Shown: piece by piece, positions 1-7,760 of the stretch
How positions within the stretch are numbered: the stretch's first letter is position 1
Layout: each line of letters opens with the position of its first letter
NCBI GenBank assembly: GCA_036656795.1
Contig: JAVXHR010000018.1
Location: 1 to 36,114 of the forward strand
DNA: 36,114 nucleotides
From: CAUPWF01 sp036656795
Lineage (GTDB): Bacteria; Bacillota; Clostridia; Lachnospirales; Lachnospiraceae
Direction of reading: 5' to 3'
Notes under the pieces: generated by a model
Databases searched by the model: none
Told to the model about the DNA's origin: nothing
Seen by the model: the letters and a program-made list of their open reading frames with translations, nothing else
Translations under genes and position numbers: made by a program

Positions 1-1451
1 TTGATAGTATAGATTTAAGTAAAGAACCACCAATAGAAGAGCCACAAAGACAATACTATTTTATTGCAAAGGCTAGAAAATATGTGAAAGAAATGAGTGA
101 AAAACTAGGGAGGCCACTTTTCACGAATTGCGTAACCTTTGGGTGTCAGATGAATGCAAGAGATTCTGAAAAATTGGTTGGTATCTTAGGACAGATTGGA
201 TATCAGGAGACTGCGCAAGAAGAACAAGCGGATTTTGTAATCTATAATACTTGTACGGTACGTGAAAATGCAAATATGCGTGTATATGGAAGATTAGGTC
301 ATCTTAATCGTATGAAACGTGAGAACCCGCATATGATGATTGCATTGTGTGGATGTATGATGCAAGAACCCGAAGTTGTGGAAAAATTAAAAAAAAGCTA
401 TCGGTTTGTTGATCTGATATTTGGAACTCATAATATCTATAAATTTGCAGAATTGATTGTTGCACGATTAGAATCAAAACGAATGATAATTGATATTTGG
501 CAAGATACGAATCAAATTATCGAACATCTTCCAAGTGAGCGTAAATTTGCTTTTAAATCAGGAATAAATATTATGTTTGGCTGCAACAATTTCTGTAGTT
601 ATTGTATTGTTCCTTATGTACGTGGAAGAGAGCGAAGTAGAAATCCACAAGAGATTGTAAAAGAAATTGAAGAATTAGTTGCGGATGGGGTTGTAGAGGT
701 AATGCTATTGGGTCAAAACGTGAATTCTTATGGAACCAATCTAGACATACCCATTACATTTGCAAAGTTACTTTCACAAATTGAGCAAATCAAAGGCTTG
801 GAACGGATTCGATTTATGACGTCACACCCAAAAGATTTGTCAGATGAATTAATTGAGGTTATGGGAAAATCAAAAAAAATATGTCATCATCTACATCTGC
901 CTATTCAATCAGGAAGTACGGCAATCCTCGAGAAGATGAATCGACGGTATACAAAAGAACAATATCTGGAGTTGGTGAAAAAATTAAAAACCGCGGTTCC
1001 TGATATTTCACTTACAACAGATATTATTGTTGGATTCCCGGGTGAAACGGAAGCGGATTTTTTGGAAACAATGGATCTTGTACAACAAGTACGATTCGAC
1101 AGTGCTTTTACATTTATCTATTCTAAACGGACAGGAACCCCGGCGGCAATTATGGAGAATCAAGTGCCGGACGATATTATAAAAGGTCGGTTTGATCGTT
1201 TGTTAGAAGAGGTACATCGGATATCCGGTGAAGTGTGTTGCGTCCATGAAGGAACAACACAAGAGGTTTTAGTAGAAGAGGTGAATCATCAAGATGCTTC
1301 TCTAGTTACCGGTAGATTAAGCAATAATATATTAGTTCATTTTCCGGGCGACGAAGCGTTGATTGGACAACTTGTAAAAGTAAAATTAACAACCTGTAAA
1401 GGATTTTATTATCTTGGTGAACCGGTTTCTATTCATTCAATACAAAAATAA
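1..1451 (+). CDS. miaB: tRNA-2-methylthio-N6-dimethylallyladenosine synthase MiaB (5' partial)
   Basis: Radical SAM methylthiotransferase that adds a methylthio group to i6A37 of tRNAs reading UNN codons, acting on the product of MiaA (encoded at 9585). The frame is open from base 3 to the window edge, so the start lies upstream; the GTG at 84 is internal, because the preceding residues (DSIDLSKEPPIEEPQRQYYF) read in frame and fit the N-terminal extension I recall from clostridial MiaB proteins. Visible motifs, in order: the auxiliary-cluster cysteines in TFGCQMNARDSEK, NTCTVRENA and LCGCMMQ; the radical SAM triad in CNNFCSYCIVPYVRGRE; and a C-terminal TRAM-like RNA-binding segment ending near the stop. 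About 480 visible codons matches a nearly full-length protein. Family identification is firm; the exact start cannot be seen here. Confidence 0.96.
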   Translation, partial: DSIDLSKEPPIEEPQRQYYFIAKARKYVKEMSEKLGRPLFTNCVTFGCQMNARDSEKLVGILGQIGYQETAQEEQADFVIYNTCTVRENANMRVYGRLGHLNRMKRENPHMMIALCGCMMQEPEVVEKLKKSYRFVDLIFGTHNIYKFAELIVARLESKRMIIDIWQDTNQIIEHLPSERKFAFKSGINIMFGCNNFCSYCIVPYVRGRERSRNPQEIVKEIEELVADGVVEVMLLGQNVNSYGTNLDIPITFAKLLSQIEQIKGLERIRFMTSHPKDLSDELIEVMGKSKKICHHLHLPIQSGSTAILEKMNRRYTKEQYLELVKKLKTAVPDISLTTDIIVGFPGETEADFLETMDLVQQVRFDSAFTFIYSKRTGTPAAIMENQVPDDIIKGRFDRLLEEVHRISGEVCCVHEGTTQEVLVEEVNHQDASLVTGRLSNNILVHFPGDEALIGQLVKVKLTTCKGFYYLGEPVSIHSIQK

Positions 1452-1471
1452 CATCATTCACGCAGAATCTA

Positions 1472-1500
1472 TTGCACCTTATGAGAATATAACATACAAT
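1472..1500 (+). promoter_or_regulatory. Sigma-A type promoter upstream of the NfeD/SPFH islet
   Basis: A -35 box TTGCAC (1472-1477) and a -10 box TACAAT (1495-1500) are separated by 17 bases, the ideal spacing. It lies in the 92-base gap after miaB and would start RNA near 1507, upstream of the NfeD ribosome binding site. It suggests the five-gene islet is transcribed on its own. Prediction from consensus only. Confidence 0.5.
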
Positions 1501-1543
1501 AAAACCAATAAAATGTATGATAGTGAAAAGGGGGTGAATAGTT

Positions 1544-1981
1544 TTGGAATCATTTATATGGCTAGGTCTATTAATTGTTTTTTTAGTGATAGAACTCATA
1601 ACAGTAAGTCTTACTTCTATTTGGTTTGTAGGAGGAGCAGTGGTAGCTTTATTAGCAGATTTTTTAGGTGCGACCCTTGCGTGGCAGGTGATTCTATTTT
1701 TTGTGGTATCCATTGTACTACTTTGTTTTACAAGACCATTTGCAATGAAATATATTAATGCAAATCATACTAAAACGAATTATGAAGGGGTGATTGGAAA
1801 AAATATACGAATTACAGAAACGGTGAATAATATAGAACAAACAGGAGTCGCTACTGTGAATGGGTTAGAATGGACGGTACGTTCTGTGGATGATGCCGTA
1901 ATCTTAGAGGCAGGGACGTTGGCAAAAGTGCTTAATGTATCTGGAGTAAAACTAATGGTAGAGGAATATAAGGAGGATTAG
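1544..1981 (+). CDS. NfeD family membrane protein
   Basis: NfeD proteins are small membrane proteins with a C-terminal OB-fold that partner with SPFH/stomatin-type proteins. This 145-residue protein has two or three hydrophobic segments in the first 70 residues (around 5-22, 26-42 and 47-64) and then a soluble beta-rich domain with the pattern EGVIGKNIRITETV near residues 81-95 and a GVATVNG turn, typical of the short NfeD form without a ClpP-like protease domain. The start is TTG, chosen because a GGGGG Shine-Dalgarno stretch (1530-1534) lies 9 bases upstream and no ATG fits. It ends 4 bases before the SPFH gene, the usual NfeD-SPFH pairing, which supports the call. Confidence 0.85.
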   Translation: MESFIWLGLLIVFLVIELITVSLTSIWFVGGAVVALLADFLGATLAWQVILFFVVSIVLLCFTRPFAMKYINANHTKTNYEGVIGKNIRITETVNNIEQTGVATVNGLEWTVRSVDDAVILEAGTLAKVLNVSGVKLMVEEYKED

Positions 1982-1985
1982 AGAA

Positions 1986-2909
1986 ATGAGTGGATTTTTT
2001 ACAACTATAATTATAGTAGCAATTGTGTTATTGATATTAGTTACAAGTATCAGAATTGTACCACAGGCAAAAGCATTTGTATTAGAACGATTAGGAGGAT
2101 ATAAAGAAACTTGGGGAGTGGGTCTTCATTTTAAAATGCCGTTTTTAGATAAAGTTGCAAAAAAAGTATCGTTAAAAGAACAGGTAGTAGATTTTGCACC
2201 ACAACCGGTTATTACAAAAGATAATGTAACAATGTCCATTGATACGGTTGTATTTTACCAGATTACAGATTCAAAACTCTATGCATATGGAGTGGAAAAT
2301 CCAATTTCTGCAATTGAAAATCTAACGGCTACAACACTTCGTAATATTATTGGAGATTTAGAATTAGATGAAACATTGACCTCACGAGAGACAATTAACA
2401 CAAAGATGCGTACCTCTCTCGATATTGCAACAGACCCTTGGGGAATTAAAGTGAATCGTGTGGAACTTAAGAATATTATGCCACCAAAAGCAATCCAAGA
2501 CGCAATGGAAAAACAGATGAAAGCAGAGCGTGAACGTCGAGAGGCAATTCTAAGAGCAGAAGGAGAAAAAACTTCAACAGTGCTTGTTGCGGAAGGACAT
2601 AAAGAATCTGTTATCTTAGAAGCAGAAGCTGAAAAGCAATCTGCAATTTTAAGAGCAGAAGCTGAACGTGAAAAACGAATTAAAGAAGCTGATGGAGAGG
2701 CCGAGGCAATTGTACGTGTACAAAAGGCAACTGCTGATGGATTGGAATTCATTAAAAAAGCGGGTGCAGATCAAGCGGTACTTACAATTAAGAGCCTAGA
2801 GGCATTTGTAAAAGCAGCTGATGGAAAGGCAACTAAGATTATTATTCCATCTGAAATTCAAGGAATTGCCGGTCTTGTAAAGTCTGTGTCTGAAATTATA
2901 GAAAAATAA
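1986..2909 (+). CDS. SPFH/band 7 (stomatin/paraslipin-type) protein
   Basis: Membrane scaffold protein of the SPFH superfamily, which oligomerises at the inner face of the membrane and is linked to membrane microdomains and quality control; the exact role here is not known. The 307-residue protein has one N-terminal hydrophobic helix (about 4-22), the band-7 opening VPQAKAFVLERLGGY, the SPFH core to about residue 175, then a long charged coiled coil with repeated AEGEK, AEAEK and AEAER blocks (about 180-245) and a conserved tail. This order matches the QmcA/paraslipin branch rather than long flotillins. It follows the NfeD gene by 4 bases, so the two are surely co-transcribed and probably form one complex. 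Confidence 0.9.
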   Translation: MSGFFTTIIIVAIVLLILVTSIRIVPQAKAFVLERLGGYKETWGVGLHFKMPFLDKVAKKVSLKEQVVDFAPQPVITKDNVTMSIDTVVFYQITDSKLYAYGVENPISAIENLTATTLRNIIGDLELDETLTSRETINTKMRTSLDIATDPWGIKVNRVELKNIMPPKAIQDAMEKQMKAERERREAILRAEGEKTSTVLVAEGHKESVILEAEAEKQSAILRAEAEREKRIKEADGEAEAIVRVQKATADGLEFIKKAGADQAVLTIKSLEAFVKAADGKATKIIIPSEIQGIAGLVKSVSEIIEK

Positions 2910-2939
2910 AAGTCGCATGTATAAGTAAGAGGTAGCAGG

Positions 2940-3662
2940 ATGGTGCATATACTAATATTAGAAGATGTTCGGCCAAGCAGAGAAGCACTTCAACGGATTT
3001 TAGAGGATATTTCAGTGGACATTCTTGTATCTTCAGCGGCAACATTGGCAGAAGCACAGATATTACTCACTATGAATCAAACCTATGATATATTTTTATT
3101 AGATATCAATTTGGATATGAATCAAAATGAAAATCAAGGGGGAATTCAGTTTGCCAAAGAAGTAAGACAACAAAAAGAATATGCATTTACACCGATTCTC
3201 ATGATTACATCTATTGCATCTTTGGAGTTGATTGCTTATCGGGAAATTCATTGTTACCAATATATTATGAAACCATTTGATAAAAATGAAATTACACGGA
3301 TTATTAAAAAAATACTTGCATATCCGTTACCGCAAGAAATGCATCATCTGATCATTCGAAAAAACGGAATAAATTATAAGATGAATTGTAATGAAATTGT
3401 GTATATTCAGTCCGTTTTACGTGGTGTTTCTATATATCTAAAAGAGGAGAAGTTAGAAGTTCCATACACCTCTTTGAAACAGATTATGGGAAAATTACCC
3501 CCCAATGAATTTGTACAATGTCACCGAATGTATATTGTGAACAAGTCATATGTGGAATATTTTGACTTAGTAAATTGTTGTATTAAGTTGCGTGGATTTC
3601 AGGATACAATTGATATTGGTGTTACGTTTAAACCGACTATAGGGAGAGAGTTTCATGAATGA
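2940..3662 (+). CDS. LytTR-family response regulator
   Basis: Two-component response regulator of the AgrA/LytR type, 240 residues. The receiver domain (about 1-120) shows the acidic pair E8/D9, the phospho-acceptor D55 in FLLDINL and the lysine of MKPFD. The C-terminal half (about 135-238) fits a LytTR DNA-binding domain: the IVYIQSVLRGVSIYL and FVQCHRMYIVNKSYVEY segments are typical. A loop of asparagine and glutamine residues after D55 (near 58-65) is slightly longer than usual. It starts 30 bases after the SPFH gene with no terminator between, and its last 8 bases overlap the histidine kinase start, so it is part of the same operon. Target genes are not visible from the sequence. Confidence 0.9.
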   Translation: MVHILILEDVRPSREALQRILEDISVDILVSSAATLAEAQILLTMNQTYDIFLLDINLDMNQNENQGGIQFAKEVRQQKEYAFTPILMITSIASLELIAYREIHCYQYIMKPFDKNEITRIIKKILAYPLPQEMHHLIIRKNGINYKMNCNEIVYIQSVLRGVSIYLKEEKLEVPYTSLKQIMGKLPPNEFVQCHRMYIVNKSYVEYFDLVNCCIKLRGFQDTIDIGVTFKPTIGREFHE

Positions 3663-4503
3663 TCTGAGAAAGAAATTTCTTTATCGAATTTTTTGCGTGA
3701 TTGCCTTGTTAATAGCCGCATATGTTGCAATTGATTTAAAGATTAGTGGGACGTTAGAAGTACGTATGATCGCAGTTTTTATTCTATTGATTATTGTCAT
3801 TCTTTGGGGGCTTATCGATTGGAAAAGTCAATATGAGATTATGAAGAAGCAAGAAGAAGAACTTAAAATGTATCAATTATATATTCAGCCATTGGAAGAA
3901 TTGGTGAAAGACATTAGAGTAAGGCAACATGAATTTGACAATCATATGAATGCAATATTGAATATGCATGTAACCATTGACAATTATGAAGAACTTGTAG
4001 CAAGTCAATTGGAGTATGCCCGTTTATGTGTGCAACCAAATAATCGGGAATTTATACCCTTATTAAAAATCAGTGATAAAATATTGGCTGGATTTTTATA
4101 TAGTAAGCTTATTAGCAACCAAGAAAATGTCTATGTGGAATTAGAAGTATGTAGTCAAGAGATCGTATCAAAAATTTCAGAACATGATCTGATTGAGATT
4201 ATTGGTACTTTGGTAGACAATGCATACGAAGCTTGTACAAAGGAAAAACAGCATGTAATTATGAGCTTGGATTCTCGGGAAGATAAAATTTATTTTGAAA
4301 TAAAAAATCAATTCAATAAGATACCATTAGAAGAAATCGGAAGATTTTTTGAAAAAGGATATTCTACAAAAGGTACTTCAGGAAATCGTGGGTTTGGACT
4401 TTATAATGCAAAAATGATTGTGCAAAAATATCAAGGTGAAATCACAGTGGAAGTGGAATATATTGGTGGAGAAAATTACATAACTTTCAAGGTGATCATC
4501 TAA
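3655..4503 (+). CDS. GHKL-domain sensor histidine kinase (AgrC/CitA-like), minimal sensor
   Basis: Partner kinase of the LytTR regulator just upstream (8-base overlap). The 282-residue protein has only two membrane helices (about 11-26 and 37-54) joined by a loop of about ten residues, a short coiled coil, then the phospho-acceptor region QHEFDNHMNAI with H92, the N box LVDNAYEAC and the G box NRGFGLYNAKMIVQ of the GHKL ATPase. AgrC-type kinases normally carry six or so membrane helices that bind a peptide; that part is absent, so there is no obvious ligand-binding domain. It may sense the membrane itself or a membrane partner such as its neighbours. The family call is firm, the signal unknown. 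Confidence 0.9.
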   Translation: MNDLRKKFLYRIFCVIALLIAAYVAIDLKISGTLEVRMIAVFILLIIVILWGLIDWKSQYEIMKKQEEELKMYQLYIQPLEELVKDIRVRQHEFDNHMNAILNMHVTIDNYEELVASQLEYARLCVQPNNREFIPLLKISDKILAGFLYSKLISNQENVYVELEVCSQEIVSKISEHDLIEIIGTLVDNAYEACTKEKQHVIMSLDSREDKIYFEIKNQFNKIPLEEIGRFFEKGYSTKGTSGNRGFGLYNAKMIVQKYQGEITVEVEYIGGENYITFKVII

Positions 4504-4518
4504 TAAATATAGACCTTA

Positions 4519-4564
4519 ATGCCTACACTATACACAGAACAAAGTATATAGTGAGGGCATTTTT
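4519..4564 (+). terminator. Rho-independent terminator after the kinase gene, overlapping a ribosome binding site
   Basis: Arms ATGCCTACACTATA (4519-4532) and TATAGTGAGGGCAT (4547-4560) can pair over 14 positions with one or two mismatches, followed by TTTT (4561-4564). The GAGGG in the 3' arm (4553-4557) is 7 bases before the ATG at 4565 and is the only plausible ribosome binding site for the next gene. Confidence 0.65.
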
Positions 4565-4984
4565 ATGATGAAAAAGGTGAGTGAATATGCAGTTTTATGG
4601 GCGATTGGTGGGTGCTTATATTATACATTTGAATTTATATTTAGAGGATTCTCTCATTGGACGATGTTTGTCCTAGGTGGAATCTGTTTTTTGTTTTGTG
4701 CCGTGCAAGGAATTGTAACCAATTGGGAAGATGCTCTTTGGATACAATTACTGCGCTGTATGTTGTTTTCTATATCCAGTGAATTTATTACAGGAATAGT
4801 TGTAAATAAATGGTTGGGGTGGAATGTATGGGATTATAGTAATCAGCCTTATCAATTGTGGGGACAGATATGTTTGCCATTTGCGATTATATTTATGGGA
4901 TTATGTATGATTAGTATCTTAGTGAGTGGATATCTGACATATTGGTTATACCAGGAGACAAAACCACATTATCATGTGTTTTAA
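4565..4984 (+). CDS. Putative ABC transporter permease, CmpB family (PF06541-like) membrane protein
   Basis: A 139-residue integral membrane protein with about four hydrophobic segments. The landmarks YTFEFIFRGFSHWTM near the start, ELITG-like EFITGIVVNKWLG in the middle and NVWDYSNQPYQLWGQICLPF near residues 90-110 are the signature of the small CmpB/DUF1113 family, annotated as putative ABC transporter proteins although an ABC partner has rarely been shown. No ATPase is encoded nearby. The start is ATG 4565, or ATG 4568. Its GAGGG binding site lies inside the terminator hairpin that ends the two-component pair, so its expression probably depends on read-through or on opening of that hairpin. 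Function uncertain. Confidence 0.75.
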   Translation: MMKKVSEYAVLWAIGGCLYYTFEFIFRGFSHWTMFVLGGICFLFCAVQGIVTNWEDALWIQLLRCMLFSISSEFITGIVVNKWLGWNVWDYSNQPYQLWGQICLPFAIIFMGLCMISILVSGYLTYWLYQETKPHYHVF

Positions 4985-5027
4985 GTTTCGCTATTAAAAA
5001 CTCTCTCTTTCCTAAATTACAAAGAAA

Positions 5028-5036
5028 TGTTATAAT
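5028..5036 (+). promoter_or_regulatory. mutS: Extended -10 promoter for mutS-mutL-miaA
   Basis: TG at 5028-5029, one base, then TATAAT at 5031-5036: a perfect extended -10 element. The -35 region at the right spacing (TTTCCT, 5008-5013) is poor, as is common for extended -10 promoters. The expected RNA start is near 5043, about 30 bases before the GTG of mutS. Confidence 0.6.
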
Positions 5037-5072
5037 AAAATGTAAAAGTAATATAGAAAAAGGAGAAACAAA

Positions 5073-7718
5073 GTGGCAGAATTAACACCAATGATGCAAC
5101 AATATGTTGCGACAAAAGAACAATATCAAGATTGCATCTTGTTTTATAGATTAGGTGATTTTTATGAGATGTTTTTTGAGGATGCAATAACTGCCTCAAA
5201 AGAGTTAGAAATCACATTAACAGGTAAAAGTTGTGGACAAGAAAAACGGGCGCCTATGTGTGGAATCCCTTATCATGCAGTGGATGGTTATCTAAATAAA
5301 TTAGTATCAAAAGGATACAAAGTAGCAATATGTGAACAAGTAGAAGACCCGAAGCAGGCAAAGGGAATTGTGCAACGTGAAGTTGTTCGGATTGTAACGC
5401 CGGGAACCAATCTGAATACACAGGCACTTGATGAAACAAAAAATAACTACATTATGTGTATTGTCTATATTGCAGATCATTATGGAGTATCCGTTGCAGA
5501 TGTCACCACAGGAGATTATCTTGTAACAGAATTGGATCAAAGTGAAAAGTTATTAGATGAAATCTATAAATATGAGCCATCAGAGATTATATGCAATGAA
5601 TCCTTTTATATGAGTGGTATGGATCTTGAAGATATGAAACGCCGATTGGGAATTACTATTTATTCGTTAGATGCATGGTATTTTGATGATGCATTATGTA
5701 AAAAAACACTGCAAGAACATTTTCATGTTACCTCATTGCAAGGGTTAGGATTAGCCGATTATGATTGTGGTATTATTGGGGCAGGTGCATTGCTGCAATA
5801 TCTGCAAGAAACACAAAAAACTTCATTGGCTCATCTGACAAAATTAACTGGTTATACCACCGGTAAATATATGTTGCTAGATAGTGCAACCAGACGGAAT
5901 CTGGAATTGTGTGAAACATTAAGAGAAAAGCAAAAGAGGGGTTCTTTGTTATGGGTTCTCGATAAGACTAAGACAGCTATGGGAGCACGTACCTTACGAA
6001 AGTACTTAGAGCAGCCACTCATCGATGAGAAACTTATTCTGTTACGTTTAGATGCAGTAGAAGAATTAAAGAACCATGCAATTCCCAGGGAAGAAATCAG
6101 AGAATATCTGATTCCGGTATATGATTTAGAACGATTAGTCAGCAAGATTACCTTTCAATCAGCTAATCCAAGAGATTTGATTGCATTTCAATCGTCTTTG
6201 ACAATGCTTCCGGCAATTAAATATATTCTAAAGGATATGACCTCTCCATTGTTAGTGGAGTTATATCAAGAACTGGATACATTAGAAGACCTCTGCATGT
6301 TGATTCAATCTGCTATTATGGAAGAACCTCCACTGGCGATGAAAGAAGGGGGTATTATCCGTGATGGGTACAATGAGAATGTGGATATGCTACGTAGTGC
6401 AAAATCTGAAGGAAAATCATGGCTAGCAGAATTAGAAACACAAGAACGAGAAAAAACTGGTATTAAAAGCATGAAAATAAAATATAATAAAGTCTTTGGA
6501 TATTACTTGGAAGTAACAAATTCTTTCAAAAATCAGGTGCCAGATTATTATATTAGAAAACAGACCTTAGCAAATGCCGAACGGTACAGTATTCCAAGAT
6601 TGAAAGAATTGGAAGATACGATTCTTGGAGCAGAAGATAAACTATATGGTTTGGAATACCAATTGTATTGTGAAGTTCGTAATACTATTGCACAACAAGT
6701 ACTTCGAATTCAGACAACGGCAAAGGTCATTGCAAAAGTAGATGTTCTTGCATCTTTTGCACTTGTAGCAGAACAACAGAATTATGTGCGTCCAAATATT
6801 AATAATAAAGGAATTATTGAGATTAAAGATGGACGGCACCCGGTAGTAGAAAAGATGATTACCAATGATATGTTTATTGCCAATGATACATATCTGGATG
6901 ATAAAAAAAATCGTATTTCAATTATTACAGGTCCCAACATGGCAGGTAAATCCACCTATATGAGACAAACTGCCTTAATTGTATTAATGGCACAAGTGGG
7001 TGCATTTGTTCCGGCTAAAAGTGCAAATATTGGATTGGTAGACCGCATTTTCACGCGGGTAGGTGCTTCGGATGACTTGGCTTCCGGACAGAGTACTTTT
7101 ATGGTAGAGATGACTGAAGTAGCAAATATTCTTAGGAATGCTACACGCAATAGTTTGTTGATATTGGATGAAATTGGTCGAGGAACAAGTACATTTGATG
7201 GATTGAGTATTGCATGGGCTGTTGTAGAACATATTAGTAATGGAAAACTTCTTGGCGCAAAAACATTATTTGCTACCCATTACCATGAATTAACAGAATT
7301 AGAAGGAAAGATTGATAATGTAAATAATTATTGTATTGCAGTGAAAGAAAAAGGAGATGATATTGTTTTTCTTCGAAAAATTGTAAAAGGCGGAGCAGAT
7401 AAAAGCTATGGAATTCAGGTCGCAAAGTTAGCAGGAGTCCCGGAATCCGTAATTACAAGGGCAAAAGATATTGTAGAAGAGCTAAGCGATGCTGATATTA
7501 CAACACGGGTAAAAAATATTGCAATTCAAGGTCAGGAAGTAAAAGGAAAATCCAAACGATTAGATGAGGTAGATTTAGCACAGTTTTCTTTGTTTGATAC
7601 TGTGAAAGATGATGATGTAGTAGAGGAATTAAAAAAATTAGATGTCAGTAATATGACTCCAATGGATGCGCTAAACACCCTTTTTCAATTGCAAAATAAG
7701 TTAAAGAACCGATGGTAG
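5073..7718 (+). CDS. mutS: DNA mismatch repair protein MutS
   Basis: Recognises base mismatches and small loops and recruits MutL. At 881 residues it is full length. The N-terminal mismatch-reading motif is GDFYEMF (F-x-E wedge), followed by connector, lever and clamp domains. The ATPase has Walker A GPNMAGKS at 620-627, then LASGQSTFMVEM, Walker B ILLDEIGRGTSTFDG-type sequence, and ATHYHEL. Near the C terminus QFSLF (residues 837-841) fits the pentapeptide by which MutS binds the sliding clamp. The start is GTG, 8 bases after an AGGAG site (5061-5065). It leads the repair operon with mutL 42 bases downstream. Confidence 0.98.
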   Translation: MAELTPMMQQYVATKEQYQDCILFYRLGDFYEMFFEDAITASKELEITLTGKSCGQEKRAPMCGIPYHAVDGYLNKLVSKGYKVAICEQVEDPKQAKGIVQREVVRIVTPGTNLNTQALDETKNNYIMCIVYIADHYGVSVADVTTGDYLVTELDQSEKLLDEIYKYEPSEIICNESFYMSGMDLEDMKRRLGITIYSLDAWYFDDALCKKTLQEHFHVTSLQGLGLADYDCGIIGAGALLQYLQETQKTSLAHLTKLTGYTTGKYMLLDSATRRNLELCETLREKQKRGSLLWVLDKTKTAMGARTLRKYLEQPLIDEKLILLRLDAVEELKNHAIPREEIREYLIPVYDLERLVSKITFQSANPRDLIAFQSSLTMLPAIKYILKDMTSPLLVELYQELDTLEDLCMLIQSAIMEEPPLAMKEGGIIRDGYNENVDMLRSAKSEGKSWLAELETQEREKTGIKSMKIKYNKVFGYYLEVTNSFKNQVPDYYIRKQTLANAERYSIPRLKELEDTILGAEDKLYGLEYQLYCEVRNTIAQQVLRIQTTAKVIAKVDVLASFALVAEQQNYVRPNINNKGIIEIKDGRHPVVEKMITNDMFIANDTYLDDKKNRISIITGPNMAGKSTYMRQTALIVLMAQVGAFVPAKSANIGLVDRIFTRVGASDDLASGQSTFMVEMTEVANILRNATRNSLLILDEIGRGTSTFDGLSIAWAVVEHISNGKLLGAKTLFATHYHELTELEGKIDNVNNYCIAVKEKGDDIVFLRKIVKGGADKSYGIQVAKLAGVPESVITRAKDIVEELSDADITTRVKNIAIQGQEVKGKSKRLDEVDLAQFSLFDTVKDDDVVEELKKLDVSNMTPMDALNTLFQLQNKLKNRW

Positions 7719-7760
7719 TTTTTTATCAGATATGAGACTACATAGGAAAGAGGAAACAAG

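Noticed and set aside
1414..1758. Open frame across the miaB-NfeD junction
   Set aside because: It overlaps both real genes in another frame and lacks a ribosome binding site; the intergenic part is better explained by a promoter.
2279..2752. Minus-strand open frame of 157 codons opposite the SPFH gene
   Set aside because: It is a serine/alanine-rich mirror of the coiled-coil coding sequence and is an artefact of codon bias there.
3600..5030. Possible AgrD-like signal peptide gene near the GHKL/LytTR pair
   Set aside because: No short frame with a conserved-cysteine and amphipathic leader layout was found on either strand in the available gaps.
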